Notes under the pieces: model-generated
What the model saw: only the letters and a program-made list of their open reading frames with translations
What the model was told of the DNA's origin: nothing
Database searches by the model: none
Position numbers and translations under genes: made by a program
In this document: positions 38,003 to 47,767 of the stretch, one piece after another
Layout: each line of letters opens with the position of its first letter
Numbering within the stretch: the first letter of the stretch is position 1
From: Dokdonella_A ginsengisoli
GTDB taxonomy: Bacteria > Pseudomonadota > Gammaproteobacteria > Xanthomonadales > Rhodanobacteraceae
NCBI RefSeq assembly: GCF_042652785.1
Contig: NZ_JBHSHD010000007.1
Span: 372,001 to 436,000, forward strand
Reading direction: 5' to 3'
DNA: 64,000 nt

Positions 38003-38359
38003 CTACTCCCATTCGAGAGCTCCCTTCTTCCAGACGTAGACGAAGCCGAGCACCAGCAGCGCCAGGAACATGCCCATCTCGATCAGCCCGAGCAGGCCGA
38101 GCTTGGAGAACACCGTCGCCCACGGAAAGACGAAGGCGATCTCGAGATCGAAGATGATGAACAGGATCGCGATCAGGTAGTAGCGCACGTCGAAACGCAT
38201 GCGCGCGTCCTCGAACGCTTCGAAGCCGCACTCGTAGGGCGTGTACTTCTGGGCCTGCGGCCGCTTCGGGCCGAGCAGATTGCCGATCACGATCAGCGCG
38301 ATGCCGACGATCGCGGTGACGACGAGGAACAACAGCACCGGGAAATACTCGGTGAGCAC
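38003..38359 (-). CDS. nuoA: NADH-quinone oxidoreductase subunit A
   Basis: 118 residues, three membrane helices. The conserved loop KYTPYECGFEAFEDARMRFDVRYYLIAILFIIFDLE, which contacts the quinone chamber, is complete (here cited in parts: YECGFE, RFDVRYYL, FDLE). Two GTG starts are possible. The GGAGG sequence sits only one base from the GTG at 38365 but seven from the GTG at 38359, so the latter is the real start. It is the first gene of the nuo operon and lies 120 bases after tRNA-Leu. Confidence 0.97.
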   Translation of the reverse strand: MLTEYFPVLLFLVVTAIVGIALIVIGNLLGPKRPQAQKYTPYECGFEAFEDARMRFDVRYYLIAILFIIFDLEIAFVFPWATVFSKLGLLGLIEMGMFLALLVLGFVYVWKKGALEWE

Positions 38360-38479
38360 ACACACCTCCGCGCCTGGCGGCGCATCAGCGATCGCTCCGG
38401 CCGGGCCGGGCGACGACGGTAAAGAAAGATCGGGCGAACACGCCCCGGAGAATGCCCCGGAGCGCGACCGACCGATTTA

Positions 38480-38564
38480 TGGTGCCCAAGAGAGGACTCG
38501 AACCTCCACGACTTGCGTCGCTACCACCTCAAGGTAGTGCGTCTACCAATTCCGCCACCTGGGC
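38480..38564 (-). tRNA. tRNA-Leu (GAG)
   Basis: 85 bases, class II, with a long variable arm and encoded CCA. The acceptor stem GCCCAGG pairs with the 3' strand; the anticodon loop is TTGAGGT, giving GAG, read on CUC/CUU codons. It starts five bases after the secG stop and is probably made from the secG transcript or read into nuo. The position between secG and nuoA is standard for the order. Confidence 0.95.
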
Positions 38565-38569
38565 ACAGC

Positions 38570-39055
38570 TTACTTTCCGTCCTTCCCCCCATCCTTCGGC
38601 GCGTCTTTCGCCGGCGCGTCGGCGGCCGGCTTGTCGCCGGTCGCGGCGGGCTTGTCGGCGGCTTCGGCGGACGTCGGCTGCGGCTTGTCGGGCGACGCCG
38701 CTGGCGCCGCCGCCGGCTGCGGAACTTCGCCGTTCGACGAAGGTGCCGCCGGAGCCGGTTTCGCCGGAGTGGCGACGCCGGACATCACGCCGAGATCGTC
38801 CGACGAACGGATCTGAGCATCCGGACGACCGACATAGATGCCCATGCCGAGGCTGAGCAGGAAGAACAAACCGGCGAGGACCGCCGTGCTGCGCGACAGG
38901 AAGTTCGCCGAGCCGCGCGCACCGAAGACGGTTGCCGAAGCGCCACCACCGAAGCCCGACCCCGCCGCGGCGCCAGCACCGCGCTGCAGGAGGATCAGGA
39001 CGATCATGCCGATGGCGATCAGCACATAGAGGATGTTTGCAACGATGGACAACAT
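38570..39055 (-). CDS. secG: Preprotein translocase subunit SecG
   Basis: 161 residues. The two membrane helices of SecG (IVANILYVLIAIGMIVLILLQ and TAVLAGLFFLLSLGMGIYV), joined by the Gly/Ala loop QRGAGAAAGSGFGGGASATVFG, are typical. The C-terminal 80 residues are a Pro/Ala/Lys-rich tail, longer than in E. coli but usual in this order. SecG stimulates SecYEG-driven export at the inner membrane. It follows tpiA by 20 bases. Confidence 0.95.
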   Translation of the reverse strand: MLSIVANILYVLIAIGMIVLILLQRGAGAAAGSGFGGGASATVFGARGSANFLSRSTAVLAGLFFLLSLGMGIYVGRPDAQIRSSDDLGVMSGVATPAKPAPAAPSSNGEVPQPAAAPAASPDKPQPTSAEAADKPAATGDKPAADAPAKDAPKDGGKDGK

Positions 39056-39075
39056 GAGTCGTAGCTCTTTGTTTT

Positions 39076-39825
39076 CTACGTTCGCGCGGCACGGCAGATG
39101 GCGATGAAATCCGACGCCACCAGCGAAGCCCCGCCGATCAATCCGCCATCCACGTCGGGCTGGCCGAACAGCTCGGCCGCATTGCCGGGCTTTACGCTGC
39201 CGCCGTACAAAAGCTGCAGCGAGCTGGCAATTGTAGCATCGAGCCGAACGAATTTGTCACGGATGAATGCGTGAACCGCCTGCGCCTGCTCCGGCGAGGC
39301 GGTCAGGCCGGTGCCGATCGCCCAGACCGGTTCGTAGGCGACGACCGCCTGCGCGAACGCCGCGACGCCGGCGTGCGCGACGACCGCGTCGAGCTGGCGC
39401 GCGATCACCGCCTCGGTCTGCGTCGCCTCGCGCTCGGCGCGCGTCTCGCCCACGCACAGGATCGGCACCAGGCCGGCGGCCTGCGCGGCGGCGAACTTGG
39501 CCGCGACGAGCTCGTCCGATTCCCGGTGGTACTGGCGCCGCTCCGAATGGCCGACCAGCACGTAGCGGCAGCCGACGTCCTTGAGCATGGCGCCGGCGAC
39601 TTCGCCGGTGTAGGCGCCCTGCGCGTGCTCGCTGAGGTCCTGGGCACCGAAGGCGAGGCCGCCCGCGCCGTGCAGCGCGACGAGGCCGTCGAGATACGGA
39701 AACGGCGGCAGCACGGCGACGTCGACGCCGTCCGGCAGTGCCGCGGCGACCGCACCGACGAGCTCGATCGCACCCGCGCGCGAACCGTGCATCTTCCAGT
39801 TTCCGGCGACCAGCGGGCGACGCAT
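39076..39825 (-). CDS. tpiA: Triosephosphate isomerase
   Basis: 249 residues, standard length. Active-site residues are present: the N-terminal AGNWKMHG (Asn/Lys), the electrophile His in VLVGHSERR, and the catalytic Glu in VVAYEPVWAIGTG. The phosphate-gripping YGGSVKPGNAAEL ends the barrel. It interconverts dihydroxyacetone phosphate and glyceraldehyde 3-phosphate in glycolysis. ATG 39825 begins at the conserved MRRPLVAGNWKM; longer upstream frame is antisense to the SDR gene. Confidence 0.98.
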   Translation of the reverse strand: MRRPLVAGNWKMHGSRAGAIELVGAVAAALPDGVDVAVLPPFPYLDGLVALHGAGGLAFGAQDLSEHAQGAYTGEVAGAMLKDVGCRYVLVGHSERRQYHRESDELVAAKFAAAQAAGLVPILCVGETRAEREATQTEAVIARQLDAVVAHAGVAAFAQAVVAYEPVWAIGTGLTASPEQAQAVHAFIRDKFVRLDATIASSLQLLYGGSVKPGNAAELFGQPDVDGGLIGGASLVASDFIAICRAART

Positions 39826-39945
39826 GGCAATCCTGAGCGGCGAAAAGGCGCGCAAGGATAGCGATCGTCCGCGGCAGCGACAACCTTCCGCCGCCGGCGA
39901 TGCGCCGCGATTGCGCCGCCGCCGGCATGCCGCGAAGATCGGGCG

Positions 39946-40767
39946 ATGGAACCGGCTCATGCTCTCGTCACCGGCGCGTCCGCCGGCATCGGCGCGGCCT
40001 TCGCGCGCGAACTCGCCGCGCGCGGCCACGCCCTGATCCTGACCGCCCGGCGCTCGGAGCGGCTGGAGGCACTCGCCGCCGAACTGCGCGCCGGCCACGG
40101 CGTCGACGTGCAGTGCATCGCCTGCGACCTGGCCGACCCGGCGGCGCCGCAGTTCCTGTGCGAGGAGGCGGCCCGTCGCGGGCTCGTCGTCGACACCCTG
40201 GTCAACAACGCCGGCTACGGCGTCACCGGCACCTTCCTGTCGCGCCCGTGGGCGACGCACGCCGATTTCGTCCAGGTCATGATGACGGCGCCGACCGAGC
40301 TGTGCCATCGCCTGCTGCCGGGCATGCGCGCGCGCGGCGACGGCCGCATCGTCAACGTCGCCTCGCTCGCCGGCCTGCTGCCGGCGCCGGCCGGGCACAC
40401 GCTCTACGCCGCCTCCAAGGCCTACCTGATCAAGTTCTCGCAGGCGCTCGCGCTGGAGAACCGCCCGCATGGAATCCGCGTCTGCGCGCTCTGCCCCGGC
40501 TTCACGTATTCGGAGTTCCACGACGTCAACGGCGCGCGCGAACTGGTGCAGGACATGCCGCGCTGGCTGTGGATGGACGCCGCGCCGGTCGTGCGCGAGG
40601 CGTTCGCCGCGCTCGAACGCGGCGACGTCGTGCGCGTCAGCGGCCGCGTCAACCGCGCGATCAAGGGCTTCTTCAAGCTGCTGCCCGACCGGCTCGCCCT
40701 GCGCCTGATCGACAAGCGCGGCAAGGATTTCCGTGTCGCCGACGACTCGCCCGCCCCGCCGCGTTGA
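39946..40767 (+). CDS. Short-chain dehydrogenase/reductase (classical SDR)
   Basis: 273 residues. Rossmann-fold motif TGASAGIG (9-16), NNAGYG (about 87-92) and the catalytic Ser with YxxxK (Tyr153, Lys157 in LYAASKAYL) are all in place, so it should be an active NAD(P)H-dependent oxidoreductase. The C-terminus carries an extra stretch that resembles the membrane-associated YqjQ/DltE-type SDRs (AIKGFFKLLPDRLALRL). Substrate unknown. It is transcribed divergently from tpiA, with a weak ribosome-binding site. Confidence 0.85.
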   Translation: MEPAHALVTGASAGIGAAFARELAARGHALILTARRSERLEALAAELRAGHGVDVQCIACDLADPAAPQFLCEEAARRGLVVDTLVNNAGYGVTGTFLSRPWATHADFVQVMMTAPTELCHRLLPGMRARGDGRIVNVASLAGLLPAPAGHTLYAASKAYLIKFSQALALENRPHGIRVCALCPGFTYSEFHDVNGARELVQDMPRWLWMDAAPVVREAFAALERGDVVRVSGRVNRAIKGFFKLLPDRLALRLIDKRGKDFRVADDSPAPPR

Positions 40768-40819
40768 CGCCCGCCCGGTGCAGACGTCATCGTAGGACGC
40801 ACACTGCCGGAGTGCCCCG

Positions 40820-41023
40820 ATGCCCAATCCGCTCACTGGTCGCCTGCTGCGCTGGGCCGAAGGCCTGCGCTTTCCGCGCCTGGCCGCACTGACGGCGGGC
40901 CTGTTCGTGCTGGATCTGCTGATCCCTGACGTGATCCCGTTCGTCGACGAGATCCTGCTCGGCCTCGCCACCCTGCTGCTGACGAACCTGCGCAGCCGCA
41001 AGCGCCCCGTGACGCCGGGCTGA
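40820..41023 (+). CDS. Small membrane protein, DUF6116-like
   Basis: 67 residues. A basic amphipathic start (PLTGRLLRWAEGLRFPRL) is followed by hydrophobic segments AALTAGLFVLDLLIPDVIPFVDEILLGLATLLLT (about 22-54) and a basic tail. The LDLLIPDxIPFxDE centre matches small proteins I know from this order (DUF6116 type). Role unknown. It ends two bases before the next gene and is probably co-transcribed with it. Confidence 0.65.
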   Translation: MPNPLTGRLLRWAEGLRFPRLAALTAGLFVLDLLIPDVIPFVDEILLGLATLLLTNLRSRKRPVTPG

Positions 41024-41025
41024 GC

Positions 41026-41418
41026 ATGCGCTACCTGCTCTGCCTCGCCGGCGGCGTCCTGATCGGCGCCCTGCTCGCCCTGACCGCGGCCAGCACGCTG
41101 CAGCGGCGCAACGCCTGGCCGCGGGCGGTCATGAACGTGATGCAGCACGAGCTCGGCCAGGCGCGCGAAACGCTGCGGCTGGGCCGCTGCGCCGACGCGT
41201 CGCTGACCGTCTCGCGCTCGCATCTGGCCTTGCTCTCGGACGACCTCGAACGCGCCCTGCTCGATCCGGGCACCAAGGACCGCGTGTTCGCCAAGTACGC
41301 GCAGGACCTGCGCGACACGGTGGCCGCGTGGGACCCGCAGGCCGAGTGCGGCCGCCAGGCCGAGGCGCTGAGCGCGGTCTCGCAGGCCTGCGACGCCTGC
41401 CACCGCGACTACCGCTGA
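41026..41418 (+). CDS. Small c-type cytochrome-like protein with C-terminal CxxCH
   Basis: 130 residues. An N-terminal hydrophobic segment (1-24) would act as signal or anchor. The rest is helical and ends in ACDACHRDYR, so the haem-binding CxxCH motif (Cys122, Cys125, His126) is at the very C-terminus, as in cytochrome c' and related four-helix proteins. No obvious distal Met or second haem is seen. Function and redox partner are unknown. It starts two bases after the DUF6116-like gene. Confidence 0.65.
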   Translation: MRYLLCLAGGVLIGALLALTAASTLQRRNAWPRAVMNVMQHELGQARETLRLGRCADASLTVSRSHLALLSDDLERALLDPGTKDRVFAKYAQDLRDTVAAWDPQAECGRQAEALSAVSQACDACHRDYR

Positions 41419-41545
41419 GCCTCGTCACATCGCTGAACGGCGGCTCTACGCAGCGCCGCGGCCGGTGGTCGGCAATTACAGAACTGTGTGGTATCGTTTT
41501 GTCCGGCGCACGTCGCGCCCGTCTCCCGACCTCCGAATCCGCCCG

Positions 41546-43042
41546 ATGAACCGCGTCGCCGCCCGCCTCGCCGCACTGACTGCTGCGCTCGCTCTGGCGA
41601 GCTGTTCGATTCCGCCCAAGCCCGACGCGCCGGCGCTGCGCAACGAAGCGCCGCTCGCCGGCATCGGCGTGGCGCAGGGCGGCCAGTGGCCGGAAGCGCA
41701 ATGGTGGAAGCGCTACGGCGACGACCAGCTCGATGCTCTCGAGCGCAAGGCGCTCGACGCCGCTCCGACGCTCGACGAGGCGCGCAAGCGCTTCGGCACC
41801 GCGCTGCGCTCGATCGACATCGCGCGCGCCGCCGGCGGCGCCTCGGTGCAGGCGAACGCGCAAGTGCAGCGCCTGCGCATGAGCGAGAACGGCCTGATCC
41901 CGAGCCAGTTCCTCGGCTTCACCTGGTACAACCAGGGCGATCTCAGCCTGCAGTTCCAGTACGACTTCGACTTCTGGGGCAAGACGCGCGCGGCGGTGGC
42001 CGCCGCGGTGGACGAAGCGCGCGCGGCCGAAGCCGAGCGCAGCGCCGCCGCGCTGATGCTGACCACCGCCGTCGCCGACACCTATTTCACCTGGCAGGCC
42101 GACCAGGCGCGGCTGGCCTTGGCGCGCGAATCCGTCGCCGCGCTGGAACGCAGCCGCCTGCTGACCGAGAAGCGCGCCGCGCGCGGCATCGACACGCCCG
42201 ACCTGGTCCACCAGGCCGACGCCCGGCTCGCCGGCGCGCGCGAACTCGAAGCCGCCTATGCCGGCTCCGCGCCGATCCGCCTCGCCGCGCTCGCCGCCCT
42301 GCTCGGCGTCGCTCCGGCCGAGCTGCCCGCGCTCGCCGCCAGGCCGCTGCCGGCGGTCGAGACGAAGCTGCCCGACGACGTCGGCCTCGACCTGCTCGCG
42401 CGCCGGCCGGACATCGCCGCCAATCGCTGGCGCGTCGAGGCGGCGATGCGACGCGTCGAGCAGGCACGCGCCGAGTTCTATCCCGACATCAGCCTGGGCG
42501 CGATGGTCGGGCTGTCCTCGATCGATCTGGACAAGCTGTCCAACGCGAGCAGCCGCACCTTCGGCGTCGGCCCCGCCCTGCATCTGCCGCTGTTCGCGCT
42601 GAGCCGCCTGAACGCGCAGTACGGCGCTTCGCAGGCGCAGCTCAAGGCGGCGGCCGCGGCGTACGACGGCAGCGTCGTCGACGCCGCCCGCGACGTCGCC
42701 ACGCAAGCGCTGAACCTGCGCCAGATCGGCGCGCGCCGGCTCGAGCGCGAACGCCAGGTCGACGCGACGCTCGAGCTGCAGCGCACGGTGACGGCGCGCG
42801 CGCAGCGCGGCCTCGTCGACGATCGCAGCCTGCTCACCGCACAAACCGACCTGCTGCAGCAGCGCGACGCCGCCGCGACCCTGGCGGCCGACGCGATCTC
42901 GGCCGAGATCGCGCTGACCAAGGCGCTCGGCGGCGGCTATCGCGTCGACGCGGCGACCCGGATTTCCGCTTCCGGCGCGGACGCGCCCGAGGCTTCCCCT
43001 TCCGCACGAGCTGTCCATTCTGCACCGGACCAATCCCGATGA
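41546..43042 (+). CDS. Outer-membrane efflux lipoprotein, NodT/OprM type
   Basis: 498 residues. The lipobox LASC (Cys20) follows a signal peptide, and the body has the two long helical repeats of TolC-like channels, with the classic (D/N)LARRPDI-type motif seen as LDLLARRPDIAANRWRVEAAM and a later FDFDFWGKTRAAV. It forms the trimeric outer-membrane duct for the downstream EmrAB-like pump. Its stop overlaps the next start (ATGA at 43039-43042), so the three genes are an operon. A short palindrome, ACAGAACTGT, lies upstream at 41478-41487. Confidence 0.9.
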   Translation: MNRVAARLAALTAALALASCSIPPKPDAPALRNEAPLAGIGVAQGGQWPEAQWWKRYGDDQLDALERKALDAAPTLDEARKRFGTALRSIDIARAAGGASVQANAQVQRLRMSENGLIPSQFLGFTWYNQGDLSLQFQYDFDFWGKTRAAVAAAVDEARAAEAERSAAALMLTTAVADTYFTWQADQARLALARESVAALERSRLLTEKRAARGIDTPDLVHQADARLAGARELEAAYAGSAPIRLAALAALLGVAPAELPALAARPLPAVETKLPDDVGLDLLARRPDIAANRWRVEAAMRRVEQARAEFYPDISLGAMVGLSSIDLDKLSNASSRTFGVGPALHLPLFALSRLNAQYGASQAQLKAAAAAYDGSVVDAARDVATQALNLRQIGARRLERERQVDATLELQRTVTARAQRGLVDDRSLLTAQTDLLQQRDAAATLAADAISAEIALTKALGGGYRVDAATRISASGADAPEASPSARAVHSAPDQSR

Positions 43043-44214
43043 CCGACACCCAATCCGAGAACGAGCCGGCCGCCAAAGGCAACGGCAAGCGCCGCGCGAT
43101 CCTGATCACGATCGCGCTGGTCTTCGTCGCCGCCGGCATCGGCTGGTACCTGCTGTACCTGTTCGTCTTCTCGCTGCGCGAGGTCACCGACGACGCCTAC
43201 GTCGCCGGCAACCAGGTGGCGGTCTCGACGCAGCAGCCCGGCACCGTCGTCGCCGTGCTGGTCGACGACACGCAGCGGGTCGAGACCGGCCAGGCGCTGG
43301 TCAAGCTCGATCCGACCGACGCCCAGGTCAACCTCGCCAAGGCCCGGAGCGCACTCGCCAACGCCGTGCGCCAGGTGCGCCAGCAGACCGAGATGGCCGG
43401 CCAGTACGACGCCGCGATCGTCGCGCGCAGACTCGACCTCGCCCGCGCCGAAGCCGACCTCAAGCGCCGCCAGCCGCTGCTGGCGGACAAGGCGATCGCG
43501 CCGGAAGAAGTCGCCCATGCGCGCGAGGCGGTCGACACGGCCAAGGCCGCGCTCGACCTGGCCACGCGCCAGGCGGCTGCTTCGCACGCCCTGGTCGACG
43601 GCACCGACATCGGCGCGAACGCCTCGGTGCTGCAGGCCAAGGCGGCGTTCCGCGAGGCGTGGATCGCCAGCGAGCGCAACGCGATCGTTGCGCCGATCGG
43701 CGGCTACGTCGCGCAGCGCAGCGTGCAGGTCGGCGCGCGCGTGCAGCCGGGCCAGGCGCTGCTGACGATCATTCCGCTGCACGACCTGTGGGTCGACGCG
43801 AACTTCAAGGAAAGCCAGCTCGAACACATCCGAATCGGCCAGCCGGCCAAGGTCGAGAGCGACCTGTACGGCGGCAGCGTCGAGTACCACGGCACGGTGG
43901 TCGGTCTCGGCGCCGGCAGCGGCTCGGCGTTCGCCCTGCTGCCGCCGCAGAACGCGTCGGGCAACTGGATCAAGGTCGTGCAGCGCGTGCCGGTGCGCAT
44001 CGCGCTGGACGAGAAGCAGCTCGAACGCAATCCGCTGCGCATCGGCCTGTCGACCGCCGTCACCGTCGATACGCACGACCGCTCCGGCAAGGTGCTCGCC
44101 GCCGCACCGGGAACGACGCCGGTGGCGCAGACCACGGTCTACGAGCGCGACCTCGCCAAGGCGGAAGCCGAGGCGGACGCGATCGTCGCCGCGAACCTGC
44201 CGACCGCGCGCTGA
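43039..44214 (+). CDS. emrA: HlyD-family membrane-fusion protein (EmrA-like)
   Basis: 391 residues. One N-terminal membrane helix (about 20-42), then the lipoyl/barrel-sandwich and long alpha-hairpin typical of EmrA (VTDDAYVAGNQVAVSTQQPGTV near the start; NAIVAPIGGYVAQRSVQVGARVQPGQ near 220). It should bridge the inner-membrane exporter EmrB and the outer-membrane channel. It overlaps the channel gene by four bases and is followed by emrB 12 bases later. Confidence 0.88.
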   Translation: MTDTQSENEPAAKGNGKRRAILITIALVFVAAGIGWYLLYLFVFSLREVTDDAYVAGNQVAVSTQQPGTVVAVLVDDTQRVETGQALVKLDPTDAQVNLAKARSALANAVRQVRQQTEMAGQYDAAIVARRLDLARAEADLKRRQPLLADKAIAPEEVAHAREAVDTAKAALDLATRQAAASHALVDGTDIGANASVLQAKAAFREAWIASERNAIVAPIGGYVAQRSVQVGARVQPGQALLTIIPLHDLWVDANFKESQLEHIRIGQPAKVESDLYGGSVEYHGTVVGLGAGSGSAFALLPPQNASGNWIKVVQRVPVRIALDEKQLERNPLRIGLSTAVTVDTHDRSGKVLAAAPGTTPVAQTTVYERDLAKAEAEADAIVAANLPTAR

Positions 44215-44226
44215 GGAACCGCCCGC

Positions 44227-45780
44227 GTGGCCGCCGAACAGGGAAAACCGGTGCTGCCGCCGCTGCACGGCACGCCGCTGGTGCTGCTGACGATCGCCGT
44301 CGCGTTCGCGACGTTCATGGAAGTGCTCGACATCACGATCGTCAACGTCTCGGTGCCGCACATCGCCGGCAGCCTCGGCGTCAGCCCGCAGGAAGGTACC
44401 TGGGCGATCAGCTCCTACTCGCTCGCCAGCGCGATCATGCAGCCGCTGTCGGGCTGGATCGCGCGCCGCTTCGGCGAAGTGCGCAGCTTCTGCGTCTCCG
44501 CGTTCCTGTTCGTCGCCATGTCGATGCTGTGCGGCCTGGCCACCAGCATGCCGATGCTGGTCGTGGCGCGGCTGCTGCAGGGCGCCGGCTCCGGCCCGAT
44601 GGTCGCGCTGAGCCTGAGCCTGCTGCTCAACGCGTACCCGAACGAGAAGAAAGGACTCGCGCTCGCGCTGTGGGCGATGACGGTGGTGGTCGCGCCGATC
44701 TTCGGCCCGATCCTCGGCGGCTACCTCACCGACAACTATTCCTGGCCGTGGATCTTCTACATCAACGTGCCGGTCGGCATCCTTGCCGTGATCGTGACCT
44801 GGGCCCTGCTGCGCCACCGCGAGACGACGATCGTGAAGGCGCCGATCGACGCGATCGGCCTGATCCTGCTCGTGGTCGGCGTCGGCTGCCTGCAGTTCAT
44901 GCTCGACAACGGCAACGACAAGGACTGGTTCTCCTCGACCTTCATCACCACGCTCGGCATCATCGCCGTGGTCTGCCTGACCTTCTTCGTCGCGTGGGAG
45001 CTGACCGACAAGCACCCGGTCGTCGACCTGAGCCTGTTCCGCCGGCGCAACTTCGCCATCGGCGTCACCGCGATGTCGTTCGGCATGCTCGGCTTCTTCG
45101 GCATCAACGTGGTCTACCCGCTGTGGCTGCAGACCGTGCTGAACTACACCGCGTCGTGGGCGGGACTGGCGACCGCGCCGGTCGGCATCCTCGCCTTCCT
45201 GCTGTCGCCGGTGATCGGGCGCAACATCCAGCGCCTGGAGCTGCGCTCGGTGGTCACCTTCGCGTTCGTCGTGTTCGCGCTGACCTCGTACTGGTTCGCC
45301 AGCTTCCCCGACACCGCCTCGTTCAACCAGCTGGTGTGGCCGCGCTTCATCATGGGCATGGCGATCCCGTGCTTCTTCATTCCGCTGAACCAGGTGTTCC
45401 TGTCCGGGCTGAAACCGCACGAGATCGCCTCGGCCTCAGGCCTGGCGAACTTCTGCCGCACCCTGGCGGCGAGCATCTCCACCGCGGTCACGGTGACCAT
45501 CTGGCAGCACCGCGGCGACTATCACCACGCCGTGCTCGCCGAGCACCTGACCGGCGCCAGCGCGGCGACGACCGGCTACATCGACGGCCTGTCCGCGCTC
45601 GGCGGCCCGGCCGTGCGCAGCTGGTCGATCATCGAAGGCATCGTCACGCGCCAGGCGCTGACGCTCGCCGTCAATGACGTGTTCCTGCTCTGCACCTTCC
45701 TGTTCCTGGCGATGATCCCGATCGTCTGGCTGGCCAAGCCGCCGTTCGGCAACGTCGCGGCCGGGCCGGGCGGGCACTGA
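44227..45780 (+). CDS. emrB: DHA2-type drug exporter (EmrB-like, MFS)
   Basis: 517 residues, about 14 membrane helices. The DHA2 signatures are present: LDITIVNVSVPHIAGSLG in helix 1, ARRFGEVRSF in loop 2-3, and GxxxGPxxGG-type motif C (FGPILGGYLTDNYSWPW). It uses the proton gradient to expel hydrophobic toxic compounds through the tripartite complex. The start is GTG at 44227 with GAGGA about ten bases upstream. No adjacent regulator gene of the MarR or TetR type is seen. Confidence 0.9.
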   Translation: MAAEQGKPVLPPLHGTPLVLLTIAVAFATFMEVLDITIVNVSVPHIAGSLGVSPQEGTWAISSYSLASAIMQPLSGWIARRFGEVRSFCVSAFLFVAMSMLCGLATSMPMLVVARLLQGAGSGPMVALSLSLLLNAYPNEKKGLALALWAMTVVVAPIFGPILGGYLTDNYSWPWIFYINVPVGILAVIVTWALLRHRETTIVKAPIDAIGLILLVVGVGCLQFMLDNGNDKDWFSSTFITTLGIIAVVCLTFFVAWELTDKHPVVDLSLFRRRNFAIGVTAMSFGMLGFFGINVVYPLWLQTVLNYTASWAGLATAPVGILAFLLSPVIGRNIQRLELRSVVTFAFVVFALTSYWFASFPDTASFNQLVWPRFIMGMAIPCFFIPLNQVFLSGLKPHEIASASGLANFCRTLAASISTAVTVTIWQHRGDYHHAVLAEHLTGASAATTGYIDGLSALGGPAVRSWSIIEGIVTRQALTLAVNDVFLLCTFLFLAMIPIVWLAKPPFGNVAAGPGGH

Positions 45781-45787
45781 GGAACCC

Positions 45788-45812
45788 GCCCTCTCCCGCC
45801 AACGGGAGGGCG
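45788..45812. terminator. Palindromic repeat acting as terminator between convergent genes
   Basis: CGCCCTCTCCCG-CCAA-CGGGAGGGCG folds into a strong stem. Its CTCCCGC core is shared with the repeat at 28846-28959. It lies between the convergent emrB-like and ABC permease genes. No long T-run follows. Confidence 0.55.
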
Positions 45813-45814
45813 AC

Positions 45815-46572
45815 TCAGGACTTGAGCTTGTAGCCGGTGCGGAAGATCCACCACACGATGCCCAGGCACAGCGCGAGGAAACCGAGCGTCGCGGCGAGGC
45901 TGATGCCGACGTTGACGTCGGCCTGGCCGAAGAAGCTCCAGCGGAAGCCGCTGATCAGGTACACGACCGGATTGAACAGGGCGATCTTCTGCCACACCGG
46001 CGGCAGCATGCCGATCGAGTAGAACGCGCCGCCGAGGAAGGTCAGCGGCGTGACCACCATCAGCGGGATGACCTGCAGCTTCTGGAAGTCGTCGGCCCAC
46101 ACGCCGATGATGAAGCCGAACAGGCTGAAGGTGACCGCCGTCAGCAGCAGGAAGCCGAGCATCCACAGCGGATGCTCGATCTCGTACGGCACGAAGATGC
46201 GCGCGGTGACGAGGATCAGCACGCCGAGCATCAGCGACTTGGTCGCCGCCGCGCCGACGTAGCCGATCAGCACCTCGACGAAGGAGACCGGCGCCGACAG
46301 CAGTTCGTAGATCGTGCCCGACCATTTGGGCAGGTAGATGCCGAACGAGGCGTTGGAGATGCTCTCGTTCAGCAGCGACAGCATGATCAGGCCGGGAATG
46401 ATGAAGGCGCCGTAGCTGACGCCGTCGACGGCGCCCATGCGCGAGCCGATCGCGGCGCCGAACACGACGAAGTAGAGCGACGTCGACAGCACCGGCGAGG
46501 CGATCGACTGGGTCAGGGTGCGGAACGTGCGGGCCATCTCGAAGCGGTAGATGGCACGGATCGCATGGGTGT

Positions 46573-46576
<4 letters not shown>
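45815..46576 (-). CDS. ABC-2 type exporter permease (YadH-like)
   Basis: 253 residues with six predicted membrane helices. The ABC-2 membrane pattern is seen in the N-terminal IYRFEMARTFRTLTQSIASPVLSTSLYFVVFG, SGTIYELLSAPVSFVE and the conserved FLGGAFYSIGMLPPVWQKIALFNPVVYLISGFR. It works with the ATPase encoded just upstream, whose stop it overlaps by four bases. The pair resembles YadG/YadH; the substrate is unknown. Confidence 0.88.
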
Positions 46577-47550
<974 letters not shown>

Positions 47551-47593
47551 CAATCCTTCCTTCGGTAGCGGGGCATGCAGGTGGGGTTTTGGC

Positions 47594-47616
47594 ATTGTAG
47601 ACATGGTGCAACCATG
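47594..47616. promoter_or_regulatory. Operator-like palindrome and -10 box between divergent exporters
   Basis: CATGGT-GCA-ACCATG (47602-47616) is a perfect inverted repeat. Just beside it, on the minus strand, TACAAT (47599-47594) looks like a -10 box for the ABC exporter. A regulator bound to the palindrome would cover that promoter. No regulator gene is adjacent. Confidence 0.5.
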
Positions 47617-47767
47617 GCCGACTTCAATCGCGGTTCCTGCGACGAACTCGCACGAGGCAGCCCCGACGCCGACCGCCGTACCGGATTCCCGATGCCGGCG
47701 GCCTGTCGATTCCGGCCGGCCCCGTTCGTCGCAAGCACCAGATGCCGCAAACTTCCAAGGATTCCAC

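Noticed and set aside
41478..41487. ACAGAACTGT palindrome before the efflux operon as an operator
   Set aside because: Only ten bases and no second site or regulator gene; mentioned in the gene entry but too weak as a separate claim.
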